Below are positions 56,339 to 64,000 of a stretch of DNA of 64,000 nucleotides, piece after piece. This stretch comes from Azospirillum oleiclasticum (GTDB lineage Bacteria; Pseudomonadota; Alphaproteobacteria; Azospirillales; Azospirillaceae): the NCBI RefSeq assembly GCF_013423485.1, contig NZ_JABFFR010000001.1:835056-899055 (forward strand), written 5' to 3'. Every line of letters starts with the position of its first letter. The first letter of the stretch is position 1. The notes beneath the pieces are model-generated. The model had not been told where the DNA came from. It did not search any database and saw only the letters and a program-made list of their open reading frames with translations. Both the position numbers and the translations under genes were made by a program.

Positions 56339-57408
56339 GCGGGACGGGCGAGCAGGCGGCACCCGTCCTGCGGATCGAGGCTGCGCGGCTGGAAGGCTTC
56401 GTGCACGCGGTGCTGACGGCCATCGGCTGCGACCGGGCGACGGCGGACGCCGCCACGCGCGCGATGATGCACGCTTCCCGCCACGGTGTGGACAGCCACG
56501 GCGTGCGGCTGCTGCCGCACTACGTGTCGGTTTTCAACGGTGGCCGGGTGAACAAGCGCCCGGACCTGCGGGTCGTGGCGGAGATGGGGGCGGTGGCGAC
56601 GCTGGACGCCGACCACGCGCACGGCGCGCTCGCCGCCTACACCGGCATGGACAAGGCGGTGGAGCTGGCGGACCGCGCCGGCATCGGCGCCGTCGCCATC
56701 CGCAACAGCAGCCACTTCGGGCCGGCGGGCGCCTTTGCCATGGCGGCGGCGGAGCGCGGCTTCATCGGCTTCGCCACCTGCAATTCCGACAGCTTCGTGC
56801 GGCTGCACGAGGGGGCGGAGCGCTTCCACGGCACCAACCCCCTGTCCCTGGCCGTCCCGGTGGAGGGGCAGAGGCCCTGGCTGCTGGACATGGCGACCAG
56901 CGCCATCCCCTACAACCGCGTCCAGCTCTACAAGAGCCTGGGCCGCGCGCTGCCGGAGGGCACCGCGTCCGACATCGACGGTGTCGACACCACCGACGCC
57001 CGTCGGGTGGAGATGCTGGCCCCGCTGGGCGGGGAATTCGGCTTCAAGGGCGCCGGGCTGGCGGGGGTGGCGGAGATCCTGAGCGCGGTGCTGACCGGCA
57101 TGAAGCTCAGCTTCGACATCCTGCCGATGGGCGGGCCGGACCTGTCCACCCCGCGCGGGATGGGGGCCTTCGTGCTCGCCATCAAGCCGTCGGCCTTCCT
57201 GCCGGTGGAGGTCTTCCAGCAGGGGATGGAACGCTACCGCGATACCCTGCGCGCCTCGCGCACGACGGAGGGGGGCGTGGTGATGGCGCCCGGAGACCGC
57301 GAGTGGGCGGAGGCCGAGCGCCGCGCCGTCGACGGCATCCCGGTCGATCCGACGAGTGCGGAGGCCTTTGCCGGATTCGCCGCCGCCCATGGGGTGGAGT
57401 GGCCCTGA
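56335..57408 (+). CDS. Ldh2/malate-lactate-type oxidoreductase (YlbC/DpkA family)
   Basis: This 357-residue NAD(P)-dependent oxidoreductase belongs to the Ldh2 family, which is unrelated to Rossmann-fold LDH. The hallmarks are MHASRHGVDSHGVRLLPHYV, the central AIRNSSHFGPAGAFAMAAAE and FHGTNPLSLAVPVEG, and LLDMATSAIPYNRVQLYK. Family members act on 2-oxo/2-hydroxy acids or cyclic imino acids (for example sulfolactate, ureidoglycolate, pyrroline-2-carboxylate). Placed between an SDR and a TRAP binding protein, it probably oxidises the imported hydroxy acid. Confidence 0.9.
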   Translation: MSGTGEQAAPVLRIEAARLEGFVHAVLTAIGCDRATADAATRAMMHASRHGVDSHGVRLLPHYVSVFNGGRVNKRPDLRVVAEMGAVATLDADHAHGALAAYTGMDKAVELADRAGIGAVAIRNSSHFGPAGAFAMAAAERGFIGFATCNSDSFVRLHEGAERFHGTNPLSLAVPVEGQRPWLLDMATSAIPYNRVQLYKSLGRALPEGTASDIDGVDTTDARRVEMLAPLGGEFGFKGAGLAGVAEILSAVLTGMKLSFDILPMGGPDLSTPRGMGAFVLAIKPSAFLPVEVFQQGMERYRDTLRASRTTEGGVVMAPGDREWAEAERRAVDGIPVDPTSAEAFAGFAAAHGVEWP

Positions 57409-57491
57409 TCCGGCGGCCGCCGGGGCTCAACCAGAACATGACGGGGGCCGCGCATCGGGCGCCGGTCCCCTGTGCCAAGGGGAGGACAATC

Positions 57492-58499
57492 ATGAAGAAG
57501 GCGGTTTCACGCATGGGATCGTTCGGGCGCCGGCTGACGTCCGTGTGCGCGGCGGCTGGCCTGCTGGCGGTTGCCGGCGGCGCGCAGGCGGAGACCTTCA
57601 CGCTGCGCTTCAACCACGTGCTGTCGCCCAGCGAGCCCTTCCACGAGGGCTTCCAGACCTGGGCCAAGCGGGTGGAGGAGCGCACCAACGGCGGCCTGAA
57701 GATGCGCGTCTTCCACAGCGCCCAGCTCGGCGTCGAGGAGGACATCATCGAGCAGATGCGCCAGGGGGCCAATGTCGGCCAGAACACCGACGCCGCCCGG
57801 CTCGGCAGCTACGTCCCCGGCATCGCCGTCATCAACGGTCCCTATTTCGTGGAGACGCTGGACGAGGTGAAGAGGCTCTCCTCCTCGCCAACCGTCAAGA
57901 AGTGGATGGACGAGTTGGCGGCCAGCCGCGGCCTGCGCGTGGTGTGCTTCGACTGGGTGCAGGGCTACCGCAACTTCTTCACCAACAAGCCGGTAACGAC
58001 GCCGGCGGATCTGGCGAGCCAGCGCATCCGCACGCCGCCGGCCCCGATCTGGCAGGAATCCATCCGCGCGCTGGGAGCGGCCCCGGTCGCCATGGCCTTC
58101 GGCGACATGTACCCGGCCTTGCAGCAGAAGGCCATCGACGGTGTGGAGCTTGTCTACAACAACATCCCCGGTGGCCGTTTCTACGAAGTGCTGAAATACG
58201 CCAACGAGACCAAGCACATCATGCTGATCAACTTCGAGGTGGTCAGCGCCCAGTTCTTCGACAAGCTGCCCAAGGATTACCAGACGGCGCTGGTCGAGGA
58301 GTGCCAGAAGGCGGGGCAGGAGACCTCGGCCAGGATCCTGGCGTCGGAGGAGAAGGTCAGGGCGCAGCTCAAGGAGCGCGGCATGACCATCACCGAGAAC
58401 ATCGACCTCGCCGCCTTCCGCAAGGCCGGTGAGAAGGCCTACCAGGCATTGAACCTCACCGAGGCGCGCGCCGCCGTCTACAAGGACATCGGCAAGTAA
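57492..58499 (+). CDS. TRAP transporter substrate-binding protein (DctP), second system
   Basis: This 335-residue periplasmic binding protein has a signal peptide (LTSVCAAAGLLAVAGGAQA). The mature start is TFTLRFNHVLSPSEPFHEGF, followed by KMRVFHSAQLGVEEDIIEQM and the ligand-binding QRIRTPPAPIWQESIRALGA with AFGDMYPALQQKAIDGVELV. ATG 57492 follows GGGGAGGACAATC. It differs clearly from the DctP at 52083, so the two transporters likely have distinct ligands. Confidence 0.93.
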   Translation: MKKAVSRMGSFGRRLTSVCAAAGLLAVAGGAQAETFTLRFNHVLSPSEPFHEGFQTWAKRVEERTNGGLKMRVFHSAQLGVEEDIIEQMRQGANVGQNTDAARLGSYVPGIAVINGPYFVETLDEVKRLSSSPTVKKWMDELAASRGLRVVCFDWVQGYRNFFTNKPVTTPADLASQRIRTPPAPIWQESIRALGAAPVAMAFGDMYPALQQKAIDGVELVYNNIPGGRFYEVLKYANETKHIMLINFEVVSAQFFDKLPKDYQTALVEECQKAGQETSARILASEEKVRAQLKERGMTITENIDLAAFRKAGEKAYQALNLTEARAAVYKDIGK

Positions 58500-58584
58500 G
58501 CCACGCGGTGCTCGCGGGTCGGGTCAGGCGGCAGCGCCGGCCCGACCGGCGGCCAAACGCCGACAGCCCCGCGGGAATTCGACG

Positions 58585-59073
58585 ATGACACGAGTCTACG
58601 ACCTGATCTGCAAGGCCGAGGCGGCCATCGCGGGGTCCTTCCTGATCGTGATGGTGGCTCTGATCTTCCTGGGCGGGGTGGCGCGCATGATGCACGTCCC
58701 GCTGAACTGGACGACCGACGTCGCCACCTGCCTGTTCGCCTGGGCCTGCTTCTTCTGTGCCGACGTGGCGTGGCGGCGCGACGCGCTGATGTCGATCGAG
58801 CTGGTCACCGAGCGGCTGACGCCTGCGCGGCAGCGGCTGCTTGTGCTGGTCAACCTCGTCATCATCGCGCTGTTCCTGCTGTTCGTCATCGGCTCGGGCT
58901 TCTGGCTGAGCTGGGTCAGCCGTGCGCGCTCGTTCCAGGGCATACCCGGCGTCAGCTATTCGCTGGTGACGATGAGCCTGCCGGTCGGCGGCCTTCTCCT
59001 GCTCACCACCACCTGTCTGAAAATCCGCGACGAGATCCGGGGGCGCGCGACGCACCGGGCCCACGCGCTGTGA
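58585..59073 (+). CDS. TRAP transporter small permease (DctQ), second system
   Basis: This 162-residue membrane protein has four hydrophobic segments (GSFLIVMVALIFLGGVARMM, ATCLFAWACFFCADVAWRRD, LVNLVIIALFLLFVIGSGFW, VTMSLPVGGLLLLTTTCLKI). The usual A-x-x-R-R-x-x-x-x position is ADVAWRRDALMSIELV. It pairs with the DctM gene 19 bases downstream. Confidence 0.9.
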   Translation: MTRVYDLICKAEAAIAGSFLIVMVALIFLGGVARMMHVPLNWTTDVATCLFAWACFFCADVAWRRDALMSIELVTERLTPARQRLLVLVNLVIIALFLLFVIGSGFWLSWVSRARSFQGIPGVSYSLVTMSLPVGGLLLLTTTCLKIRDEIRGRATHRAHAL

Positions 59074-59092
59074 GGCGAGAGGATGCACCGCC

Positions 59093-60379
59093 ATGCTGAT
59101 CGTGTCCGTCGCCTTCTTCCTACTCATCCTCATCGGAATGCCGGTTGCCTTCGCCATCGGCATCTCGGGTGCGCTGTTCTTCGTGCAGAACCCGGATCTG
59201 CCCTTCACCATCCCGGTGCAGGTGACGATCTCGATGACGCAGAACTTCGCCCTGCTGGCGGTCCCGCTGTTCATCCTGGCCGGCAACTTCATGAACAAGT
59301 CCGGCATCACCGAACAGCTCCTCAACCTCGCCTCCGTGATGACCGGGCGGTGGAAGGGCGGGCTGGCGCAGGTGTCGATCGCGCTGTCGGCGTTGATGGG
59401 CGGGGTGTCGGGGTCCGCCATCGCGGACGCGGCGATGCAGGCGCGCATGCTGGGGGCCGGCATGCTCCAGCGCGGCATGTCCAAGGGTTTCGCGGCCGGC
59501 GTCCTGTCCTTCGGGTCGCTGCTCACGCCGGTGATCCCCCCGGGATTGGGCATGATCCTCTACGGCACCATCGGGCAGGTCTCCATCGGCCGGCTGTTCG
59601 CCGCGGGCTTCGCGCCGGCGCTGCTGCTGTGGGCGGCGCTTGGGATGACGGTGTGGATCGTCGCGCGGCGGCGCGGCTACCCGGCGGAGCGGACGGCGCG
59701 CATGCCGGTGCGCGAGGTGGGGAGCGCGCTGCGCGGCGGGCTGTGGGCGCTGCTGTTCCCGGTGTTCCTGCTGGTGGGCCTGCGCATGGGGGTGTTCACC
59801 CCGTCGGAGATCGGCGCCTTCGCGGTGGTCTACGCCATGTTCATCGGCGTCTTCGTGTACCGCAAGCTGCGCCGCGCCAGCTTCCTGGAGGCGCTGGAGG
59901 GCAGCCTGGCGGATGTCGGATCGGTGATGTTCCTGATCGCGCTCTCGGCCATATTCACCTACGGCATCGTGCTGGAGAGCGTGCCCGATCTGGTGGCCGA
60001 GTGGATCATGGCGGTCACCGGCGGGCTGAACGGGGCGATGCTGCTGATCGTGCTGGCGCTGCTGATCGCCGGGTTCTTCATCGACAGCACCGTGCTGATC
60101 ATCATGCTGACTCCCATCTTCCTGCCCCTGGTGAAGGATCTGGGCGGCGATCCGGTGCATTTCGGCATGGTGTTCATCATCGCCGCCACCATCGGCAACT
60201 TCACCCCGCCGGTGGGTGCCGCCATGTACGCGGTCTGCTCGATCCTGCGCTGCCCGGTCGGTGTGTACACGCGGGAATCGGTGCCCTTCTTCCTGGCAGT
60301 GGCGCTGGTCACTCTGGCGCTGGTCTTCTTCCCGGGTTTGGTGCTGTTCATCCCCGACCTGATCTTCGGGGCGTCGTGA
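59093..60379 (+). CDS. TRAP transporter large permease (DctM), second system
   Basis: This is a 428-residue polytopic transporter with the DctM marks [80 protein letters not shown] and IGNFTPPVGAAMYAVCSILR. It completes the second TRAP system; a separate regulator gene follows after a gap of about 105 bases. Confidence 0.94.
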   Translation: MLIVSVAFFLLILIGMPVAFAIGISGALFFVQNPDLPFTIPVQVTISMTQNFALLAVPLFILAGNFMNKSGITEQLLNLASVMTGRWKGGLAQVSIALSALMGGVSGSAIADAAMQARMLGAGMLQRGMSKGFAAGVLSFGSLLTPVIPPGLGMILYGTIGQVSIGRLFAAGFAPALLLWAALGMTVWIVARRRGYPAERTARMPVREVGSALRGGLWALLFPVFLLVGLRMGVFTPSEIGAFAVVYAMFIGVFVYRKLRRASFLEALEGSLADVGSVMFLIALSAIFTYGIVLESVPDLVAEWIMAVTGGLNGAMLLIVLALLIAGFFIDSTVLIIMLTPIFLPLVKDLGGDPVHFGMVFIIAATIGNFTPPVGAAMYAVCSILRCPVGVYTRESVPFFLAVALVTLALVFFPGLVLFIPDLIFGAS

Positions 60380-60470
60380 CGGGCAACTTCCCGGTGCATG
60401 GCGGAGCGAACTGCGTTAGGCTTGCCCCCGACGTCGGTTCGCTCCGGGACCGGGGAGGACACAGCCAACC

Positions 60471-60488
60471 ATGCAGCGCGCGCCATGA
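60471..60488 (+). CDS. possible five-codon leader ORF
   Basis: ATG 60471 has an excellent ribosome-binding site (GGGGAGGAC at 60452-60460) and reads MQRAP followed by TGA, which overlaps the ATG of the GntR gene at 60485 as ATGA. The GntR start itself has no good ribosome-binding site at normal distance. It could be a translational-coupling leader, or the site may serve the regulator by a longer spacing. Confidence 0.3.
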   Translation: MQRAP

Positions 60489-61510
60489 CCACCGCCGGGA
60501 CCACCGCCGGTCGCGCACCACGGCTGAACGAGCAGGTCGCCAACGAACTCGAGCGACGGATCGCCGCAGGGCTGCTCGGGCCGGGAACCGCCCTGTCGGA
60601 GATCAGCCTGGCCGACGAGTTCGGCATCAGCCGCGCGCCGGTGCGCGGTGCGCTGCACCGTCTCGAGCAATCGGGACTGGTGACCCGCACCGGCAACCGC
60701 CGCAGCTACGTCGTCGCCACCCGCCCGGCCGGGGCGGCGCCGCTCCGGCTGGCCGACGCGCCGGCGGCCGGTCCCGCCAGGGTCAGCGCCATGGCGAGCT
60801 GGGAGGGCATCTACCGCGACGTGTCGCGCAAGGCGGTGGCGCGCGCCGCCTTCGGAAGCTGGCGCATCACCGAGACGGAGCTGGCCGCCCATTACGGCGT
60901 CAGCCGCACCGTCGCCCGGGAGGTGCTGGGACGTCTGGACCACATCGGCATCATCCGCAAGGACAGCCGGTCCCGCTGGTACCTGCCGGCCCTGACGCCG
61001 CAGCGGGTGGGGGAGCTGTACGAGATGCGCCGGGTGCTGGAGCCGATGGCCCTGCGCAAGGCCGCGGCCGCCGTCCCGCGTTCCCTGCTCACCAGCATGC
61101 GGGCCGAACTGGAGGACGCCCGTGAGCGGCCGGAGCTGGTGCCCGCCGAGGCGTTCGATCGGATGGAGCGGCAACTGCATGTGGAGTTGCTGTCCTTCGC
61201 CGACCATGCCACCCTGCTGGAGACCCTGCAGCACTACCACGCGCTTCTGGTCGCCAACGCCTTCCTTTACGAATCGACCAGCGGCCCGGCGGGCGCCGAC
61301 CCGTTCATCGAGGAGCATCTTGCCGTCGTGTGCGCGCTGGATGCCGGCCTTGTCGCGCAAGCGGCGGAGGCTCTCGAGCAGCATCTCGAAGTTGCGTCCG
61401 GACGGGTGCTTCGCCGGATCGGCAGCATCGTCGGCACGGCCAGCCTGGAGCCGTTGAGCTACCTGACGCCCATGGGTGCGGAACAGGCGGAACTGGCGCC
61501 GATGGGATAG
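60485..61510 (+). CDS. GntR/FadR-type regulator with two tandem HTH domains
   Basis: This 341-residue regulator has two winged-helix GntR domains in a row. The first contains LNEQVANELERRIAAGLLGP, FGISRAPVRGALHRLEQSGL and NRRSYVV; the second contains WRITETELAAHYGVSRTVAR and EVLGRLDHIGIIRKDSRSRW. A C-terminal FCD effector domain follows (MRRVLEPMALRKAAAAVPRS, FIEEHLAVVCALDAGLVAQA). One HTH plus FCD is the norm, so this architecture should bind as an extended or paired site. It sits at the end of the second TRAP operon and most likely regulates it. The frame is open up to ATG 60398 but with non-domain sequence. Confidence 0.85.
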   Translation: MTTAGTTAGRAPRLNEQVANELERRIAAGLLGPGTALSEISLADEFGISRAPVRGALHRLEQSGLVTRTGNRRSYVVATRPAGAAPLRLADAPAAGPARVSAMASWEGIYRDVSRKAVARAAFGSWRITETELAAHYGVSRTVAREVLGRLDHIGIIRKDSRSRWYLPALTPQRVGELYEMRRVLEPMALRKAAAAVPRSLLTSMRAELEDARERPELVPAEAFDRMERQLHVELLSFADHATLLETLQHYHALLVANAFLYESTSGPAGADPFIEEHLAVVCALDAGLVAQAAEALEQHLEVASGRVLRRIGSIVGTASLEPLSYLTPMGAEQAELAPMG

Positions 61511-61586
61511 CCGGAACGGCCGGAACGTCCTATCCGGGCAGCCCGTCGCCGGTTCCATCGCCGTCCGTGACATCGTCGCCGGTCGC

Positions 61587-61614
61587 TTGCCTTGTGACGC
61601 GAAACCCGTATTGT
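61587..61614 (+). promoter_or_regulatory. candidate promoter of the glycine-zipper lipoprotein gene
   Basis: TTGCCT (61587-61592) and TATTGT (61609-61614) are separated by 16 bases, each matching four of six consensus bases. The pair lies about 100 bases before the start at 61715 in an otherwise empty gap (61511-61714). Confidence 0.4.
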
Positions 61615-61714
61615 CACCCTAAGTGGTACCGCCTGGACCTTGGCGGTGGGCACGAACTTGCGGGGGCGCCGGCGGGCAGAAGACCCGGACCGGCGGTGGC
61701 ATGCGGAGGATTAC

Positions 61715-62506
61715 ATGTTCGCTCGGGTCGGAAAGCTATCGGTGGTCGTGCTCACGGTCGGATCCCTGGCGCTGCCGGGTTGCGTGACCACGCGGGAGGA
61801 TCGCATCGGGGCGAATGACGGCTCCGACCGTTGCTACGCCTACCGCGTGGCGCTGGACAGCACCGGCAACTACTACGCCGAGGACATGCTGAAGGGTGCG
61901 GCGGTGGGTGCGGTCGGCGGCGCCCTGGTCGGCGGGCTTGCCGGCGGCGATCTGCGCGGCGCGTTGATCGGTGCTGCGGTCGGAGCCGCGGTCGGGGCGG
62001 CGGGCGGCTACTGGAACGCCAAGATGCAGCAGGGCCGTGATCAGGCCATCGTCGGCACGCTGGCCGACCTGCAGACCGAGAACGACAACCTGAAGAAGAC
62101 GCAGGCGGCTCTCGACCAGCTGATCAACTGCCGCCGGGCCGAGATCAACACGGTCAAGGCCGACTACAAGGCCAAGCGGATCGCGCGTGAGGAGGCGGAG
62201 GCGCGCATGGCGGTGATCCGGACCCAGGTGAAGAAGGATTACGAGATCGCCTCCGCCATCAACCAGAACGTCACCAAGCGCAACGAGGAATACCTGTTCG
62301 CCGCCGATCAGGTGAAGCCGGGTTCCTCCCAGCGCATCAAGACGGCCGCCGCGGCGACCAAGAAGCCGACGGCGCCCAAGCCGACGAAGAACACCGAGAC
62401 GGCGATGCTGGACCAGACCATGTCCAACACCGTCCAGAAGGAACTGATCAACACCCAGACCCAGACGGTCGCCGGGCTGGAGGGTGAGGCCGTCATCTCC
62501 GGCTGA
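61715..62506 (+). CDS. glycine-zipper lipoprotein
   Basis: This 263-residue lipoprotein has a signal with lipobox (LSVVVLTVGSLALPGCVTTR). Residues 55-95 are a glycine zipper (AAVGAVGGALVGGLAGGDLR, LIGAAVGAAVGAAGGYWN) able to insert in a membrane. A long helical part follows (LADLQTENDNLKKTQAALDQ, then RAEINTVKADYKAKRIAREE), then a Lys/Pro/Ala-rich segment. It probably anchors in the outer or inner membrane and reaches towards another partner. ATG 61715 follows GCGGAGGATTAC. It may be co-transcribed with the WD40 gene starting 47 bases later. Confidence 0.8.
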   Translation: MFARVGKLSVVVLTVGSLALPGCVTTREDRIGANDGSDRCYAYRVALDSTGNYYAEDMLKGAAVGAVGGALVGGLAGGDLRGALIGAAVGAAVGAAGGYWNAKMQQGRDQAIVGTLADLQTENDNLKKTQAALDQLINCRRAEINTVKADYKAKRIAREEAEARMAVIRTQVKKDYEIASAINQNVTKRNEEYLFAADQVKPGSSQRIKTAAAATKKPTAPKPTKNTETAMLDQTMSNTVQKELINTQTQTVAGLEGEAVISG

Positions 62507-62553
62507 CCCGCGCCCACGTCCCTGTCCTGTCCCGTTGCTGGCGGAACGTTCCG

Positions 62554-64000
62554 ATGCTCCAGGCCGTGCTGACCTTCCTCGTCGTCGTCGCCGTGACCCT
62601 CGGGGGCGCTCCGCCGGCCGCGGCGCAGGCGCAGGGAGGACCGGGGCAGGAGGCGCCCGCCGCGCCCTTCCTGCGGATCGAGACGGGGCAGCACACGGCC
62701 CGCATCAACCGCATCGCCACCGACGCCAGCGGCCGTCTCGTCGCCACGGTGTCGCACGACAAGACGGTGCGGCTGTGGTCGCGCGACAGCGGGGAGCCGG
62801 TGGGGGTGCTGCGCATCCCCATCGACCGGGGGGAGGAGGGGCGGCTCTACGCCGTGGCCCTGTCGCCCGACGGCGCCATGGCGGTGGCGGCCGGCTACAC
62901 GGCGGCATCCTGGGAAGGCACCGTCGCGCTCTACGTCTTCGACGTGCGCCGGCAGCGGATGGTCGGCCGGCTGCCGGGCCAGCCGAACGTCGTCTACGAC
63001 CTCGCCTTCTCGCCGGACGGGAAACATGTGGCCGCGGTGTTCGGCGGCACGGCGGGTCTGCGCGTCTATGACGGGCGGAAGTTCAGCCTGGTGGCAGAGG
63101 ACCAGGCCTACGGCGCGCGCGCCACGGGGCTGGCGTTCGACCCGCAGGGGCGGCTCGCCACGGTGTCGGACGACGGGCAGGTCCGACTCTACGATGAGCG
63201 GTTTCAGCTCGTCCGCAAGGCGGCGATGGCACCGAAGGGGCGCCTGCCGTCCTCGGTGGCCTTTTCCGCCGACGGCAGCCGGCTGGCGGTCGGCTACACC
63301 GAGGCGCTCCAGGTGGACGTGCTGACCGCCTCCGACCTGAAGAAGCTGTATGGCGTGAAGACGAACGGCCTCGCCAAGGGCGGCCTCAGCGCCGTCGCGT
63401 GGCTGGGCCGTGGCCCGACGGAGGCGCTGGCGGCCGGTGGCACGGCCAGCGCCGACGGCAAGCAGCCGCTGCTGCGGCTGTGGGCGGACGGCGGGCGCGG
63501 TGCCTTCCGCGACGTGCCGGTCAGCCGCAACCTGATCACCCATCTGCGCGCCGACGGGGACGGCGGACTGCTGTTCGCTGCGGCCGATCCGGTGTGGGGG
63601 CGACTCGACGCGAGCGGACAGCCGGTGTTGAACCGCCGTTCGATGGTCGCCGACTTCCGCGACATCTACCGCGGCCGGTTCGGCGTGTCGGCGGACGGGC
63701 TGACGGTGGAGTTCGGGATGGAACCGAACGGCCTCCGCCCCTTCCGCTTCGACGTGATGCAGCGTGAACTGACGGCGGAACCACCGGCCGACAGCGGCAT
63801 CCTCGGCCCGCGGGAGGCGGTCGGGCCGTTCAAGGTGACGGACTGGCGGAACAGCACGACGCCCAAGGTGAACGGCAAGCCGGTGCGGCTGGAAGACGCC
63901 GAGCGCGCGCTCAGCGCCGACGTGTCGCCCGACGGCAAGCGCGCGCTGATCGGCAGCGACTTCGCCTTGCGGCTGGTGGACGAGCAGGGCCGCGTCCTGG
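62554..64000 (+). CDS. WD40-repeat protein, 5' part (cut by the window edge)
   Basis: The frame from ATG 62554 stays open to the right edge, giving 482 residues without a stop. A signal peptide (TFLVVVAVTLGGAPPAAAQA) precedes WD40-like repeats: HTARINRIATDASGRLVATV with SHDKTVRLWSRDSGEPVGVL, LYAVALSPDGAMAVAAGYT, VVYDLAFSPDGKHVAAVFGG, GLAFDPQGRLATVSDDGQVR and SSVAFSADGSRLAVGYTEAL. From memory, proteins with this PFLRIETGQHTARI-type start often continue into a caspase-like peptidase or TPR domain. That part would lie beyond the window and is not visible. The protein is probably periplasmic. Confidence 0.8.
   Translation, partial: MLQAVLTFLVVVAVTLGGAPPAAAQAQGGPGQEAPAAPFLRIETGQHTARINRIATDASGRLVATVSHDKTVRLWSRDSGEPVGVLRIPIDRGEEGRLYAVALSPDGAMAVAAGYTAASWEGTVALYVFDVRRQRMVGRLPGQPNVVYDLAFSPDGKHVAAVFGGTAGLRVYDGRKFSLVAEDQAYGARATGLAFDPQGRLATVSDDGQVRLYDERFQLVRKAAMAPKGRLPSSVAFSADGSRLAVGYTEALQVDVLTASDLKKLYGVKTNGLAKGGLSAVAWLGRGPTEALAAGGTASADGKQPLLRLWADGGRGAFRDVPVSRNLITHLRADGDGGLLFAAADPVWGRLDASGQPVLNRRSMVADFRDIYRGRFGVSADGLTVEFGMEPNGLRPFRFDVMQRELTAEPPADSGILGPREAVGPFKVTDWRNSTTPKVNGKPVRLEDAERALSADVSPDGKRALIGSDFALRLVDEQGRVL

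Overview
This is 64 kb of GC-rich, densely coding bacterial DNA with about 66 supportable protein genes. I saw no rRNA, tRNA, CRISPR array, insertion sequence or phage gene. A CcrM-type GANTC methyltransferase with its own GANTC-rich leader, an RpoH sigma factor, a complete Liv amino-acid ABC system, a globin-coupled chemoreceptor, two TRAP transporters and aerobic cobalamin genes point to an alphaproteobacterium. It is probably a free-living or plant-associated member of the Rhodospirillales/Azospirillum group. That placement is inferred from gene content, not from a marker-gene comparison.

Left part (1-18,000): an acetyltransferase, a glycosyltransferase-9-like protein, an aerotaxis-type receptor, rpoH, folB, and the line rnhB-ccrM with an upstream radical SAM gene. 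Then come a helix-turn-helix protein with a Pro/Ala-rich linker, the periplasmic protease DegP, and a three-gene envelope glycosylation set (ArnC-like GT2, a stand-alone LAB_N membrane protein, an ArnT-like GT39). A ROK sugar kinase, two secreted proteins of unknown function and the AzlC/AzlD branched-chain amino-acid exporter follow.

Middle (18,000-45,600): the livHMGF operon with a small membrane protein and livK; two small proteins; and a metallo-beta-lactamase-fold hydrolase. Next is an unusual group with two 'rSAM-associated' transferases, a YnjB/C/D-like ABC importer and a radical SAM/SPASM-like protein inserted on the opposite strand. After that come a NarL-like regulator facing a histidine kinase, a pair of membrane coiled-coil proteins, MsrB, a duplicated pentapeptide-repeat protein, an OmpR/EnvZ-like pair, lactate dehydrogenase, a DUF533 protein, a DUF3616 protein, and the cobalamin genes cbiD and cobK with a DUF1636 protein.

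Right part (46,000-60,400): two TRAP-transporter catabolic operons. The first (minus strand) joins a TRAP transporter to a family-III CoA-transferase, a short-chain dehydrogenase resembling 2-keto-3-deoxy-L-fuconate dehydrogenase, a fumarylacetoacetase-fold hydrolase, and a solute-binding-protein-like gene without a signal peptide. A divergent IclR regulator is followed by a MaoC hydratase. The second (plus strand) has a paralogous dehydrogenase, an Ldh2-family oxidoreductase, another TRAP transporter and a regulator with two tandem GntR-type DNA-binding domains. Together they look like uptake and oxidation of sugar acids or related hydroxy/keto acids. The window ends in a glycine-zipper lipoprotein and a WD40 protein cut by the right edge.

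The best candidates for undescribed biology are the signal-less binding protein in the TRAP/CoA-transferase operon and the radical SAM gene embedded in the YnjBCD-like/transferase cluster.
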